Source of the DNA: Dyella marensis
GTDB lineage: Bacteria; Pseudomonadota; Gammaproteobacteria; Xanthomonadales; Rhodanobacteraceae
Length of the DNA: 64,000 bases
Assembly (NCBI RefSeq): GCF_900112865.1
Contig: NZ_FONH01000009.1
Span: forward strand, 62,001 to 126,000
Direction of reading: 5' to 3'
Notes under the pieces: model-generated
The model's input: only the letters and a program-made list of their open reading frames with translations
Databases searched by the model: none
Told to the model about the DNA's origin: nothing
Made by a program: the position numbers and the translations under genes
Shown here: piece after piece, positions 43,536-52,925 of the stretch
Position numbering within the stretch: the first letter of the stretch is position 1
Layout: each line of letters opens with the position of its first letter

Positions 43536-44714
43536 TCAGTGCAAAGGTTCGGCCGGTGCGCCGAGGCGTCCGGACTCATCCAGCACGATGCGGCCCAGCG
43601 CATGCAGCTCAGCCGGAATGCCGCTGCGCTCGGCCAGCGCGGCGACCAGCGGACCCAGCGCCCGCGGCTGCAGCGGATAACCGTTGGCGAGCACTCGTGC
43701 GCGGCCGTTCTCGCCGCGCTGGGCCAGGGTGACCGCGATCACGCCCAGGCCCGGCGCCTCGTGCGCGTGAATGCGCGCCTCGCCATACGCCGGGTCCAGC
43801 GCGCCGAACACTTCCAGCAGGTAGCCGGGTTCGGCCGCGGTGGCGCTGGCCTGGGTCGACTCCAGCGCCTGCGCGATGCGGTGCGCATCCAGCAGGGCGG
43901 CGTACTGGCGCAGCTCGAACACGATGCCGGCCAATTCGTGCGCGCGATGCCCAAGCTCGACAGGGGTGGGGTCGATGGCCTGCGCGGCGGCCCAGTCGGA
44001 GGGCGACTGGATCCATACCTTGCCGTCGGCGTAGCGCAGGCCCAGGCCGCGGGCGCTCAGCGTGGCTTCCTCGCGGTAGGGCGTGAGCAGCGCGCATTCC
44101 AGCAGCGTCCACAGGGCCGCGAGGTTGACGTGCTCGTACTGCACGCAGGTCATCGCCAGCAGGTCGTTGCGGCTGAGGAAGCGCGCATGCTCCAGCCGCA
44201 CGCCGAGCGCGCGCATCAGCCAGTCTGAGGTGCGCGCGCCGGCTTCGCCGCGGCCGACCAGTTCCACTTCCAGGCGTTCGGCCAGTTCCTCGGCCAGCGC
44301 CTCGGGCGCAAGCAGGCTCAGCGGCAGCAGGCGCATCGGGCCATCGGCGTAGGTGCGTTCCGGCTCCAGCGGCTGGGCCGGCATGTGGCCTTCGTGGGTG
44401 CCGAAGGCGACCACGTTGTCCAGGTGGCCGCGCGGCACGCGGCGGGCCAGCTCATCCAGCGTGGCCCACACGGGGAAGCCGGGGCGCAGCAGTTCCACCG
44501 CATCGAACAGCGCGCCGGCCACGGCCAGGCGACATTGCTCCACCTGCGGCACCAGCGCGTGCAGGTCGGCGGCGGCCAGGGCGGCCAGTTCGGCGGCCTC
44601 GTCGCGGCCCAGGGTCAGGCGCTGCGGTGTTTCGCCGGGCGACAGCTCCAGCGCGAGCACGATGGGCAGGGCGACCAGCGACGAGGCTTCCACGTGGGCG
44701 AATCCGAACGGCAA
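43536..44714 (-). CDS. conserved hypothetical protein (392 aa)
   Basis: A 392-residue cytosolic protein with no signal peptide or recognised catalytic motif. The N-half contains [25 protein letters not shown] and [21 protein letters not shown]; the C-half has [21 protein letters not shown] and [23 protein letters not shown]. It is mixed alpha/beta with many Ala/Leu helices. I do not recognise the family. It is transcribed divergently from the thiolase gene, which is 96 bp away. The gene looks intact and has host-like codon use, so it is probably core to this lineage. Confidence 0.7.
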   Translation of the reverse strand: MPFGFAHVEASSLVALPIVLALELSPGETPQRLTLGRDEAAELAALAAADLHALVPQVEQCRLAVAGALFDAVELLRPGFPVWATLDELARRVPRGHLDNVVAFGTHEGHMPAQPLEPERTYADGPMRLLPLSLLAPEALAEELAERLEVELVGRGEAGARTSDWLMRALGVRLEHARFLSRNDLLAMTCVQYEHVNLAALWTLLECALLTPYREEATLSARGLGLRYADGKVWIQSPSDWAAAQAIDPTPVELGHRAHELAGIVFELRQYAALLDAHRIAQALESTQASATAAEPGYLLEVFGALDPAYGEARIHAHEAPGLGVIAVTLAQRGENGRARVLANGYPLQPRALGPLVAALAERSGIPAELHALGRIVLDESGRLGAPAEPLH

Positions 44715-44810
44715 AGAACCGAGAGTCTAGCATCCGCTTAACACGGGCTTTCGCGAGCTGGCACGGCGCGTTAGCCTTGAACGCTCGCCCCGGCTGGAAT
44801 CCTCAACGAC

Positions 44811-46094
44811 ATGGACAACACCCCCAAGCGCGTCGGTGTGATCGGCGGCATCCGCATTCCCTTCTGCCGCAACAACACCGCGTATGCCGACGTCGGCAAC
44901 TTCGGCATGTCGGTCAAGGTGCTCGGCGCCCTGGTCGAACGCTTCCGCCTGCATGGCGAGGAGCTGGGCGAGGTGGCGATGGGCGCGGTGATCAAGCACT
45001 CCTCGGAGTGGAACCTCGCACGCGAAGCGGTGCTGTCCTCGGGCCTGGCGCCCACCACCCCCGGCATCACCACGGCGCGCGCCTGCGGCACCTCGCTGGA
45101 CAACGCCATCATCATCGCCAACAAGATCGCCGCCGGGCAGATCGAGGCGGGCATCGCCGGCGGCTCGGACACCACCAGCGACGTGCCGATCGTGCTGGGC
45201 GAGCGCTTCCGCAAGCGCCTGCTGGCGATCAACCGCGCCAAGGGCTGGCAGGACAAGATGGCCGCCTTTACCCGCGGCTTCTCGCTGAAGGAATTGAAGC
45301 CCTCGTTCCCGGGCGTGGCCGAGCCGCGCACCGGCATGTCGATGGGCGACCACTGCGAGCGCATGGCCAAGGAATGGCACATCGGCCGCGAGGCGCAGGA
45401 CCGGCTGGCGCTGGAAAGCCACCAGAAGCTGGCCGCCGCCTACGAGGCGGGCTTCTTCGAGGACCTGGTGGTGCCGTTCCGCGGCCTGAAGCGCGACGGC
45501 TTCCTGCGCGCGGATTCCAGCATGGAGAAGCTGGGCACGCTCAAGCCTGCGTTCGACAAGATTTCCGGCCACGGCACGCTTACCGCGGGCAATTCCACCG
45601 GCCTGTCCGACGGCGCCGCCGCGGTGCTGCTGGGCAGCGACGAGTGGGCTGCCAGGCGCGGCTTGAAGGTGCAGGCATATTTCCTCGATGCCGAAGTGGC
45701 CGCCGTGGATTTCGTGCACGGCGAGGGCCTGCTGATGGCGCCGACCGTGGCCGTGCCGCGCATGCTGGCGCGCCATGGGCTCACCCTGCAGGACTTCGAC
45801 TTCTACGAGATCCACGAAGCCTTCGCCGCCCAGGTGCTGTGCACGCTGCGCGCGTGGGAGAGCGAAACCTACTGCCGCAATCGCCTGGGGCTGGAGCAGC
45901 CGCTGGGCAGCATCGATCCGGCCAAGCTCAACGTGCACGGTTCCAGTCTCGCCGCCGGCCATCCGTTCGCCGCCACCGGCGCGCGCATCGTCGCCACGCT
46001 GGCGAAGATGCTGGAGGAGAAGGGTTCGGGCCGCGGCCTGATCTCGATCTGCACCGCCGGCGGCATGGGCGTCACCGCCATCCTCGAGCGCTGA
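44811..46094 (+). CDS. acetyl-CoA C-acyltransferase (thiolase, FadI-like)
   Basis: A 427-residue thiolase. The acyl-accepting Cys is in TARACGTSLDNAI, the general base His is in GHPFAATGARIV, the second Cys is in CTAGGMGVTA, and the HEAFAAQ block matches FadI-type thiolases rather than the NEAFA type. It performs the last step of beta-oxidation (3-ketoacyl-CoA cleavage) or its reverse. No FadJ partner is adjacent. A TonB-type gene follows 16 bp after the stop, an unusual neighbour. Confidence 0.9.
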   Translation: MDNTPKRVGVIGGIRIPFCRNNTAYADVGNFGMSVKVLGALVERFRLHGEELGEVAMGAVIKHSSEWNLAREAVLSSGLAPTTPGITTARACGTSLDNAIIIANKIAAGQIEAGIAGGSDTTSDVPIVLGERFRKRLLAINRAKGWQDKMAAFTRGFSLKELKPSFPGVAEPRTGMSMGDHCERMAKEWHIGREAQDRLALESHQKLAAAYEAGFFEDLVVPFRGLKRDGFLRADSSMEKLGTLKPAFDKISGHGTLTAGNSTGLSDGAAAVLLGSDEWAARRGLKVQAYFLDAEVAAVDFVHGEGLLMAPTVAVPRMLARHGLTLQDFDFYEIHEAFAAQVLCTLRAWESETYCRNRLGLEQPLGSIDPAKLNVHGSSLAAGHPFAATGARIVATLAKMLEEKGSGRGLISICTAGGMGVTAILER

Positions 46095-46110
46095 GCCGCT
46101 CGCCGCCGCC

Positions 46111-46638
46111 ATGTTCCGCCTGCGCACCACCACCGTCCTGAGCCTGCTCGCGCTGGCGGTGGGCGTGGCCGGCACCGCCTGGCTGAGCGGGCTGACGGCG
46201 GGATGGAAAGGGCCGGACCGCATCGCCGCGAAGCCCATGCCCTCCGTGCCGACTCCGGCGCAGCACCGGCGCGCGGCTCCCGCGCCGCGCCCGCCGGCGC
46301 ATGCCGCGCACCTGCCGCCGGTGGACGTTGCGCAGGCCGCCGCCGCACCGGCCGAGACGGAGACGCCGACGCTGACCCCGGTCGAGATGCCGCAGCTGCC
46401 AAGTTCGATCTTCAGCCGCCGCGTCGCGCGTGCCGGGCTGGTGGTGCTGCATCTGTCGGTCGATGCGCAGGGGCATGTGATCCATGCCGCGGTCGACCAG
46501 TCCAGCGGCGATCCCCAGCTGGACCAGGAAGCCGTGCAGACCGTGCAGGGCTGGCGCTTCGCCGTGCCGGCCGGTCATCCGGAAGGCGTCAGCGGCAACC
46601 TGCCGATGCGCTTCGCCGGCAACGACCGCCCGGCCTGA
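46111..46638 (+). CDS. energy transducer TonB-like protein
   Basis: A 175-residue protein with an N-terminal membrane anchor (TVLSLLALAVGVAGTAWLSG), a Pro/Ala-rich periplasmic linker (about 40-95) and a C-terminal TonB domain (VVLHLSVDAQGHVIHAAVDQSSGDPQLDQEAVQTVQGWRF). It transmits proton-motive energy to TonB-dependent receptors. The Pro-rich linker is short for a full TonB. No ExbB/ExbD genes are near, so it probably shares a distant energising complex. It is 16 bp after the thiolase gene. Confidence 0.82.
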   Translation: MFRLRTTTVLSLLALAVGVAGTAWLSGLTAGWKGPDRIAAKPMPSVPTPAQHRRAAPAPRPPAHAAHLPPVDVAQAAAAPAETETPTLTPVEMPQLPSSIFSRRVARAGLVVLHLSVDAQGHVIHAAVDQSSGDPQLDQEAVQTVQGWRFAVPAGHPEGVSGNLPMRFAGNDRPA

Positions 46639-46654
46639 ACGCACCTGGCCGAAA

Positions 46655-48553
46655 TCAGAGAATCCCGTTGGCGCCGGCACCGAATGCCGTCAGCAGGCGC
46701 GTGTAGATCAGCTTGGGCGGGCTGGCCACCTCGGGAAAGTCGCCCACCGCCTGGTAGCAGCTGAAGAAATCCGGATCGCTCGGGCGCATCGGCGTGCAGC
46801 CCTGCTTGAGCTCATAGCTGGTGGCGTAGCGGTACGGCCAGAAATCGAACAGCGGCAGCGCGGCGGACAGGTCGCCGATGGCGGCGTTCAAGTCCGACAG
46901 CAGCGGGATGGAGCGCTGGCGCGGCGCGATCACCCAGGCGTTCTCCGGCTCGGTCTCGCGCATGATCGCGCTGCGCAGCTGCTGGGCGAACGCGGGGTCG
47001 TACACGATCACGCCGGCCTCGGTGTTGTAGTGGTCCGAGCGCGGGTCGAAATTGTGCGAACCGACCATGGCGAAGCGGTCGTCCACCACGATGGACTTGG
47101 CATGCAGGCCGAAGCGCCGGCCCGCGCTGACCAGCGGCGCGGGGCGGTTGCGCTTGCCGCCGCGGCCCAGCAGGGTGCGCGTTTCGATACCGACGTAGCG
47201 GCGCTTGCTGGCGGGCTTGCCGCCGGCCGGCCTGGCGTCGCTGCCGCCGTCGTCGGGGCCGTCGTCCGCGCTGGCCCAGGCGTTGTCCTCCGCCGGACCC
47301 AGCGCGCGCGGCTTCAGTTCGTAGATCTCGAAGCCGTAGTCGCTGAGATAGCGCTTGCGGTGCTTGTACGACATCGCATACACGGCGAAGGCGTCGGTGG
47401 AGGCCAGCGAATTGGTCGAGACCACGATGCGCGGCGGCGCTTCCTGCTGGTGCAGGCGGTCGAAGATCCGGCGGGCGCGCTTGCTCATCACCAGGTACGG
47501 CGTCTGCAGCACCACTTCCTGCTTGGCCGAGCCGACCATGCGCATCACGTTGGCGGTGAACTCGCGCGCGGCGCGCTCGCGCGGCTGGTCGGTCTTGGCC
47601 GGCAGGTCGCTGAAGAATTCCACCGGCGCGGTGGTGCGCAGGGTGGGCGCGACAAGGTATTCGTCGAGCCAGTCGGCGTCGTCCGCTTCCTCCTGCACGC
47701 GCGCCACGCGGTCCGGATGCAGGTAGACCGGCTCGCGCCAGGGCGCGGGCGTGGCGCTGGTCAGCAGGCGGTAGATGTCGCGCAGATGGGTCAGCGGCAC
47801 TGCGCGCTTGTGCGTCCAGAAACGTTCGAAGGTCTCGCCCATCGCCTGTGCGGCCGGGCCGCCGACCATCACGTCGCGGTCGACGTAGTCGAAGTCGTTG
47901 TCCCAGTTGAAGTAGCGGTCCTGGTAGTTGCGCCCGCCGGTGATGCCGATGCTGTTGTCGACCAGCAGGATCTTGTTGTGCATGCGCTGGTTGAACTTGT
48001 AGAAGCAGCACACGATGCCGGCGGCGAATTCCAGCGGCGAGGTCTCCGACTTGTGGAAGGTCGGGTTGTACAGGCGGATCTCCAGGTTGGCGTGCGCGCG
48101 CGCCAGGCGCGTCAGCCAGACGCTGTCGTTGAAGGAGAACAGCTGGTCGGCCAGGATGCGCACCTTCACGCCGCGCCGCGCCGCGCGCACCAGTTCGTCC
48201 AGGATCAGCTGGCCGGCGTCGTCCTGGTCCCAGATGTAGATCTGGATGTCGATCGAATGTTTTGCCGCGCGGATCAGGTTGATGCGCGCCACCAGCGCCG
48301 GCTCGCTGTCGTTGAGCAGGGTGACCACGTGCACCGGCGCCTGCGGGGTCGAGGCGGCGATCGCCGCGCTGGCCGCGTCGAGCAGGGGCGAGGGCTCGGC
48401 GCAGCTGTCCGGCCCGGCGCAGTCGATGGCGTGATCGGTCTGCGCGGCCACCACCGCATCGGCACGGCGGATCTGCGCCGTCGACAGGCTGCATCCTGGC
48501 AGCAGGGTCGAGGCGAGCAGGAGAAGAAGTACGCCCGTCCAGTGCGATCGCAT
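46655..48553 (-). CDS. phospholipase D-family (double HKD) lipoprotein
   Basis: A 632-residue enzyme with two HKD motifs: HNKILLVDNSIGITGGRN and HAKSIVVDDRFAMVGSHNFDPRS. The N-terminus MRSHWTGVLLLLLASTLLPGC is a lipoprotein signal with an LLPGC lipobox. The family contains cardiolipin synthases (ClsC type) and phosphatidyl-transfer enzymes; ClsC uses PE and PG. The length is greater than ClsC because of a linker of about 40 residues (DDGPDDGGSDARPAGGK). A start at 48553 is preferred because of the signal peptide. It lies between the TonB gene and YceI, with no clear operon link. Confidence 0.85.
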   Translation of the reverse strand: MRSHWTGVLLLLLASTLLPGCSLSTAQIRRADAVVAAQTDHAIDCAGPDSCAEPSPLLDAASAAIAASTPQAPVHVVTLLNDSEPALVARINLIRAAKHSIDIQIYIWDQDDAGQLILDELVRAARRGVKVRILADQLFSFNDSVWLTRLARAHANLEIRLYNPTFHKSETSPLEFAAGIVCCFYKFNQRMHNKILLVDNSIGITGGRNYQDRYFNWDNDFDYVDRDVMVGGPAAQAMGETFERFWTHKRAVPLTHLRDIYRLLTSATPAPWREPVYLHPDRVARVQEEADDADWLDEYLVAPTLRTTAPVEFFSDLPAKTDQPRERAAREFTANVMRMVGSAKQEVVLQTPYLVMSKRARRIFDRLHQQEAPPRIVVSTNSLASTDAFAVYAMSYKHRKRYLSDYGFEIYELKPRALGPAEDNAWASADDGPDDGGSDARPAGGKPASKRRYVGIETRTLLGRGGKRNRPAPLVSAGRRFGLHAKSIVVDDRFAMVGSHNFDPRSDHYNTEAGVIVYDPAFAQQLRSAIMRETEPENAWVIAPRQRSIPLLSDLNAAIGDLSAALPLFDFWPYRYATSYELKQGCTPMRPSDPDFFSCYQAVGDFPEVASPPKLIYTRLLTAFGAGANGIL

Positions 48554-48630
48554 CCGCACATGATAAATAGCCCCGGGCCATTTCGTCGCCGGTGCGGCGA
48601 CCGGCGGAACGGCGCCGGGCCAGTGCGCGT

Positions 48631-49233
48631 TCATGACCCGGTGCTGGTCGGCACGCGGTCGATGGCGATGATCAGGCCCAGGCGGACCTGGTCGGACAGG
48701 GCGGTGCGATGGCCGGTCATGCCGAAATCGCTGCGCTGGATGTCGCCGCGCACTTCGATGCGGCAGTCGCTGGGCTGCTCCAGCGGGCAGGGCGAAGGCA
48801 GCAGCTCGAAGCGCGCCGGCCGCGATATGCCGCGCAGGGTGAGCGTGCCGAACAGCTCGCCGCCATGTTCCAGCGAGGCCACCGGCACCGGCTCGGAGAC
48901 GAAGTGGATGGTGGGGTAATGCTCCGCGTCGAAGAATTCCGGCGCCATCACCCAGCGGCGGAAGCGCTCGGAGGACATGCGGATGCTGTCCACCGCGATG
49001 TGCGCGTCGACCACGGCCACGTCGCGCCGCCCGCTCAGGGTCACCTCGCCGTCGATGCGCTCGAAGCTGCCGGTGACCTGGGTCAGCCACAGCAGGCGCA
49101 CGCCGAATTCGGCGTGCGAGCGGGCCGGGTCGATACGGTAGTCGGCGGCGTGGAGCGTGGAGGCCGCGGCGAGAGCGAGAACGAGACAGGCTGCGGCGCG
49201 CTGGACGGGCCAGCGTCGGCGCTGGCGGCTCAC
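48631..49233 (-). CDS. YceI-like periplasmic lipid-binding protein
   Basis: A 200-residue exported lipocalin-like beta-barrel of the YceI family. The GTG start at 49233 overlaps the sixA stop (GTGA), and a signal peptide follows (AACLVLALAAASTLHA|AD). YceI blocks: YRIDPARSHAEFGVRLLWLTQVTGSFERIDGEVT, FFDAEHYPTIHFVSE and RGDIQRSDFGM. Family members bind polyisoprenoids or amides in the periplasm. The overlap with sixA shows coupling, but no functional link is obvious. Confidence 0.88.
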   Translation of the reverse strand: MSRQRRRWPVQRAAACLVLALAAASTLHAADYRIDPARSHAEFGVRLLWLTQVTGSFERIDGEVTLSGRRDVAVVDAHIAVDSIRMSSERFRRWVMAPEFFDAEHYPTIHFVSEPVPVASLEHGGELFGTLTLRGISRPARFELLPSPCPLEQPSDCRIEVRGDIQRSDFGMTGHRTALSDQVRLGLIIAIDRVPTSTGS

Positions 49234-49718
49234 GGCGACCAGAAGGCTTCCAGGCGGGCGTGACCCGGTTCGAAGCCCTCGTCCGAATGGAACACCGCGA
49301 TGCCGGCAGGCGGCATGCCGCGGTATTCGTCGGAACGGCCCTCGGCCAGCAGCGCGACCAGGCGCTCGATGCCGGGGTTGTGGCCGATCAGCAGCACCGA
49401 TTCGGCATCGCCGTGGTCGTCGAGCAGGGCCAGCAGCTCGCCCTGGGTGGCCTCGTAGATGTCTTCGCACAGCTCCGGTTCCGGCGCGCCCTGGATCTCG
49501 GCCAGGGCCAGCGTGGCGGTGGCGCGGGTGCGCTCGGACGGCGAGCACAGCACGCGGCCCGGCCGCTGCTGCTTGTGGCGCTTGAGCCATTGCTCCAGCC
49601 AGCGGCCCGCGGCGCGGGCCTCCTGCTCGCCGCGTCCGCTCAGACGCCGGCCAAGGTCGTCGCCCCCCGGCTGCGAGGGCTGGGCTTCGGCGTGGCGCAA
49701 CAGGATGAGTTCTCGCAT
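49230..49718 (-). CDS. sixA: phosphohistidine phosphatase SixA
   Basis: A 162-residue histidine-phosphatase (clade 1) protein. MRELILLRHAEA puts the nucleophile at H9; the second His is in LLIGHNPGIERLV. Length, RHAEA variant and PSQPGGDDLGRRLSGRGEQEA block are SixA-like. SixA removes phosphate from His-containing phosphotransfer proteins (in E. coli ArcB and NPr). The gene lies 25 bp after parA and overlaps yceI. The start is set by the RHAEA motif lying at residues 8-12. Confidence 0.9.
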   Translation of the reverse strand: MRELILLRHAEAQPSQPGGDDLGRRLSGRGEQEARAAGRWLEQWLKRHKQQRPGRVLCSPSERTRATATLALAEIQGAPEPELCEDIYEATQGELLALLDDHGDAESVLLIGHNPGIERLVALLAEGRSDEYRGMPPAGIAVFHSDEGFEPGHARLEAFWSP

Positions 49719-49743
49719 GGACGGCTCCGGACGGACAGGTGAA

Positions 49744-50379
49744 TTAATGCTGGCGCTTGATCCAGCGCAGGAGGTGTTTCCAGTCTTCCTGGTGGTTGCG
49801 CACCTGCTCGGAGGCATAGTCGAAGATGCCCTTGCCGAGCGCGGTGAGCAGCACGTAGGCCTGGCTGTCGCGCAGCTCCGCCACCACCGGGAACGGCGAC
49901 TGGCCGGCCAGCTGCTCCATCGCATCCTGGCTGGCGCGGGTCCACGGCTTGAGGCGGTTGCCCACCAGGCCCACCGGCAGCTTGCCGCGCTTGATGCGCG
50001 GGATCTCCTGCAGATGGGTCAGGAAGGCCAGGGTGGCGTCGAGGTCGAAGGTCGAAGGCAGCACCGGCACCAGCAGCACGTTGGCCTGTTCGAGGTATGG
50101 CTCCAGCTCGCGTTCGTGCGAGCCGGCGGGCGTGTCGATCAGGGTGCGCTGGGTGTCTTCGGGCAGCTTGTCCAGCGCGCGGCGCCCGCCTTCGACGGCG
50201 AGCACGCCCGGAACGTTGTTCTCGGCGCGCCGCGCCGCCCAGCGGAAACTGGAACCTTGCCGGTCGGCATCCACGATGGCCGTGTGCTTGCCATCCTGCG
50301 CCCAGTGCGAAGCCAGCTGGGTGACCAGCGTGCTCTTGCCGCAACCGCCCTTGCTGCTTGCTACCAGCACCGTCAGCAT
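49744..50379 (-). CDS. ParA-family ATPase
   Basis: A 211-residue deviant-Walker ATPase: KGGCGKST (10-17) gives the ParA/MinD/Soj signature and the signature Lys, DADRQGSS follows as the A' block, and IDTPAG is Walker B-like. There is no N-terminal DNA-binding domain, so it is a short ParA of the type that positions large cargo or acts with an unlinked ParB. No parB or parS is visible. It precedes sixA by 25 bp on the same strand. Confidence 0.88.
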   Translation of the reverse strand: MLTVLVASSKGGCGKSTLVTQLASHWAQDGKHTAIVDADRQGSSFRWAARRAENNVPGVLAVEGGRRALDKLPEDTQRTLIDTPAGSHERELEPYLEQANVLLVPVLPSTFDLDATLAFLTHLQEIPRIKRGKLPVGLVGNRLKPWTRASQDAMEQLAGQSPFPVVAELRDSQAYVLLTALGKGIFDYASEQVRNHQEDWKHLLRWIKRQH

Positions 50380-50462
50380 GCGCCGCCCCTTCGTTTCGAA
50401 GTGGACCCAAGGGTACACGGGAAGGGGGAACCGGCAACAGCGCGCACGACGTGCGCCAGTGC

Positions 50463-51509
50463 TCAGCCCTTGGCCTGGGCCGGCTCGCCGGCGCCGGCCT
50501 GCTGGCCTTGCGGCTCGGCCGGCGCGTCGACCGGGATCTTGTAGTCGCGCAATGCCGCGAGCACCAGGCTCATCTCGGTGCCGCCGGTACGCGCCAGCGC
50601 CAGCAGGTGCTGGGCGAGGGCAAGGTCGGTCTGGGCGCGGGCCGAGAGCTGGGCGAAGTTCTGCACCTGCCAGACCAGGTTGCGACGGGTGCGCCTGGCG
50701 TCGTCCTGCTGGGCCGGATCGGCGGCCAGCACCTCGCGCAGATGCAGGCCCAGCGAACGGGCCAGCGGGCTGGAACCCCATTCGAGCAGGCGGCCTAGCT
50801 TGAGGCAGTCGTCCTTGAGCGCGGCGTCGTCGCCGGCGTTCTCGCACAGCTTGGAGGTGGCCTGCAGGCCTGGCTGCGGCTGGGTGGCGGCCATGCCGAA
50901 CACCAGGGTCAGCTGCACGCCGGTGGCGCCGGTGGGCGAGGCCGGATCGATGGTCGCCGGCGGCGGCGGCAGCGTGCTGACGTTGGCGGCCAGCGCCTTG
51001 AGGCTGGTGCCGGTGTAGTCGTCGTAGAGCTTGGCGGCGGCGGCCTTGGCCAGGTCGTCGCGCGCGGCCTGGTCCTTGCCGTCGTGATGGTCCTGGCCGA
51101 GCTTCAACAGCCACACGGCGGCGTTGTCCGGGGCCTGCCCGGTGAGTTTGGCCAGCGCGTCGGCGTTGGGGCAGTCGTCGGCGTTGGCGTCGCAGTCGCT
51201 CAGGCGCAGCCAGCTCACCGCGGGGATGGTGTCCTCGGCCTTGGATGCGCGCTCGATCAGGGTATGGAAGTCGTTGTACTTGGCCTGCTTGGGCAGCGGG
51301 CGGGCGAGCAGGGCGGCGCCGAGCAGGGGCATGGCGTCGGCGCGCGGGGCCAGCACGCTGACCAGGTCGCGCTGGAAGGCCAGCAGCGCCTCGTTGCGCG
51401 CGTCGGGCTTGGCCGCTGCCGGCGCCGGTTTGCCGGCCTGCTTGGCGTAAACCGGGGCGATCGACAGGACACCGGCGAGGCCCAGGGCGAGGTAGCGCCA
51501 TCCGCGCAT
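50463..51509 (-). CDS. exported hypothetical protein (348 aa)
   Basis: A 348-residue protein with a signal peptide (MRGWRYLALGLAGVLSIAPVYA|KQ) and an Ala-rich helical mature part with repeated helix-turn-helix blocks (KYNDFHTLIERASKAEDTIPAV, NADALAKLTGQAPDNAAVWLLKL), suggesting a TPR-like or Sel1-like superhelix. Several cysteines (SDCDANADDC; KLCENAGDDAALKDDC) may form disulfides. I do not recognise a named family. The start at 51509 has GGAG upstream; a Met at 51521 is also possible. It is 83 bp upstream of parA on the same strand. Confidence 0.7.
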   Translation of the reverse strand: MRGWRYLALGLAGVLSIAPVYAKQAGKPAPAAAKPDARNEALLAFQRDLVSVLAPRADAMPLLGAALLARPLPKQAKYNDFHTLIERASKAEDTIPAVSWLRLSDCDANADDCPNADALAKLTGQAPDNAAVWLLKLGQDHHDGKDQAARDDLAKAAAAKLYDDYTGTSLKALAANVSTLPPPPATIDPASPTGATGVQLTLVFGMAATQPQPGLQATSKLCENAGDDAALKDDCLKLGRLLEWGSSPLARSLGLHLREVLAADPAQQDDARRTRRNLVWQVQNFAQLSARAQTDLALAQHLLALARTGGTEMSLVLAALRDYKIPVDAPAEPQGQQAGAGEPAQAKG

Positions 51510-51633
51510 GCTGTTCTCCATCCGCAAAACGAAGCGGCCAGCATACTTATCCAGCATTAAGCCTGCCTGATCCCGCGAACGCTCGCGGCCGCCGCGCCGG
51601 GCCGCGCTTGCTAGCATGGCCCTTCACCCAATC

Positions 51634-51682
51634 GGGCGCGCGCCTGCGCGCCACCGCTGTCCCGGGCGCGCCTGCGCGCCAC
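51634..51682. repeat. direct duplication of a GC palindrome
   Basis: GGGCGCGCGCCTGCGCGCCAC and GGGCGCGCCTGCGCGCCAC, each a near-perfect palindrome (GGCGCGC-CT-GCGCGCC), stand before the small membrane protein gene. They may be the leader of that transcript. Confidence 0.7.
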
Positions 51683-51699
51683 GCACAGGAGAAACGTAA

Positions 51700-51897
51700 G
51701 TGGATCAAATAGCGATCATGGCCGACGGGCGCGCCCCCTGGTTCGTGGGCTGGGGCACGCTGGCGCTGATCAATGCGGGTCTGGCCCAGGGCAAGAACCG
51801 CAGCGGCCTGGCCTGGTTCCTGCTGTCGCTGCTGCTGGGGCCGATAGCGACGCTGGTGCTGGTGCTGCTGCCGAAGGTGCGTTCGACGCTGTTCTGA
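51700..51897 (+). CDS. small membrane protein (65 aa)
   Basis: A 65-residue protein with a GTG start and AGGAG nine bases upstream. One or two hydrophobic stretches are visible (WFVGWGTLALINAGLAQG; LAWFLLSLLLGPIATLVLVLL), joined by KNRSG, followed by a short basic C-tail. It resembles the many uncharacterised 'KNRSGLAWFLLSLLLGPIATL' type small inner-membrane proteins. Function unknown. It faces the speE terminator, which probably also stops its transcript. Confidence 0.65.
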   Translation: MDQIAIMADGRAPWFVGWGTLALINAGLAQGKNRSGLAWFLLSLLLGPIATLVLVLLPKVRSTLF

Positions 51898-51910
51898 GCG
51901 TCCCCCCGAA

Positions 51911-51946
51911 AAGCAAAAACCCGCCCCGCGTCGCCACGGGGCGGGT
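51911..51946 (-). terminator. Rho-independent terminator of speE
   Basis: On the minus strand ACCCGCCCCG...CGGGGCGGGT is followed by TTTTTGCTTTT, 15 bp after the speE stop. Confidence 0.9.
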
Positions 51947-51960
51947 CGTCTGCGGCAGGC

Positions 51961-52812
51961 TTATTCGCCCAGCGCTTCTTTCATGAACTCCGGCATCGCC
52001 AGGGCGCCCTTATGGATCTCGGCGTTGTAGTACCGGGTGGCGAAGTTCTTGCTGAGCGCGCCGCGCTCGCGGAAGCCGGCCAGGTCGCCGCCCTTGCGCA
52101 CCATGGTGCAGCTCCACCAGCCAGTGGGGTAGCACGGCTGCGGGAAGGGCAGGGTCTTCACCGCGCTGAAGCCGGCGGTGCGCATGGCCGAGCGCATCGA
52201 CTTGATCAGCTCGATATGGGCGATCGGCGACTCGCTCTGCTGCACCAGGATGCCGCCGTGGCGCAGGGCCTTGAAGCAGCTGGCGTAGAAGGCGGCGTTG
52301 AACAGGCCTTCGGCGGGGCCGACCGGGTCGGTCGAGTCGACGATGACCAGGTCCAGCGATTCCGGCTCGGCCTCGGCCATGTACTTGATGCCGTCGATGA
52401 ACAGCAGCTCCGCGCGCGGGTCGTGGTTGGCTTCGCACAGCTCGGGGAAGTACTGCTCGGCCAGGCGCGTGACGCGCTCGTCGATCTCCACCTGCACGGC
52501 CGATTCCACTTCCTCGTGCTTGAGCACTTCGCGCAGCGTGCCGCAGTCGCCGCCGCCGATGATCACCACGCGCTTGGCGCGCGCATGGGTGAACAGCGCC
52601 GGGTGGGTCATCATCTCGTGATAGAGGAAGTTGTCGCGGCTGGTCAGCATCACGCAGCCGTCGATCACCATCAGGTTGCCCCAGTCGGTGGTCTGGTAGA
52701 TCTCGATGGTCTGGAACGGCGTCTTCTCGGCATGAAGCAGCTTCTCCACGCGATAACCGATGGAGGAGCCGGAGGCCTGGTGGGCCTCGGTGAACCAGCT
52801 GGGCTGCGACAT
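51961..52812 (-). CDS. speE: spermidine synthase
   Basis: A 283-residue aminopropyltransferase: transfers the aminopropyl group from decarboxylated SAM to putrescine. Conserved blocks are YHEMMTHPALFTH, VVIIGGGDCGTLREVLKH (dcSAM site), VEIDERVTRLAEQYFPEL, DGIKYMAEAEPESLDLVIVDSTDPVGPAEGLF and the putrescine-site QSESP. The start at 52812 gives MSQPSWFTEAH, the usual SpeE opening. It is divergent from speA, and a palindrome lies between them. A strong terminator follows. Confidence 0.96.
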   Translation of the reverse strand: MSQPSWFTEAHQASGSSIGYRVEKLLHAEKTPFQTIEIYQTTDWGNLMVIDGCVMLTSRDNFLYHEMMTHPALFTHARAKRVVIIGGGDCGTLREVLKHEEVESAVQVEIDERVTRLAEQYFPELCEANHDPRAELLFIDGIKYMAEAEPESLDLVIVDSTDPVGPAEGLFNAAFYASCFKALRHGGILVQQSESPIAHIELIKSMRSAMRTAGFSAVKTLPFPQPCYPTGWWSCTMVRKGGDLAGFRERGALSKNFATRYYNAEIHKGALAMPEFMKEALGE

Positions 52813-52902
52813 GGCGTGTGTTCCTGTTCCTGACGTCACGGTGGGCAAAGAGGCGCAATTGTAGCCGTTCCGGGCCCCGGCGTACCGGGCGCGGATGCCG
52901 CA

Positions 52903-52925
52903 TGGTCACATTCGACCATTACAAT
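52903..52925 (+). promoter_or_regulatory. speA promoter element with overlapping palindrome
   Basis: TGGTC-ACATTC-GACCA (52903-52918) is followed at once by TACAAT (52920-52925), a good -10. The palindrome takes the -35 zone and may bind a polyamine or arginine regulator. Transcription from here gives a leader of about 165 nt before speA. Confidence 0.5.
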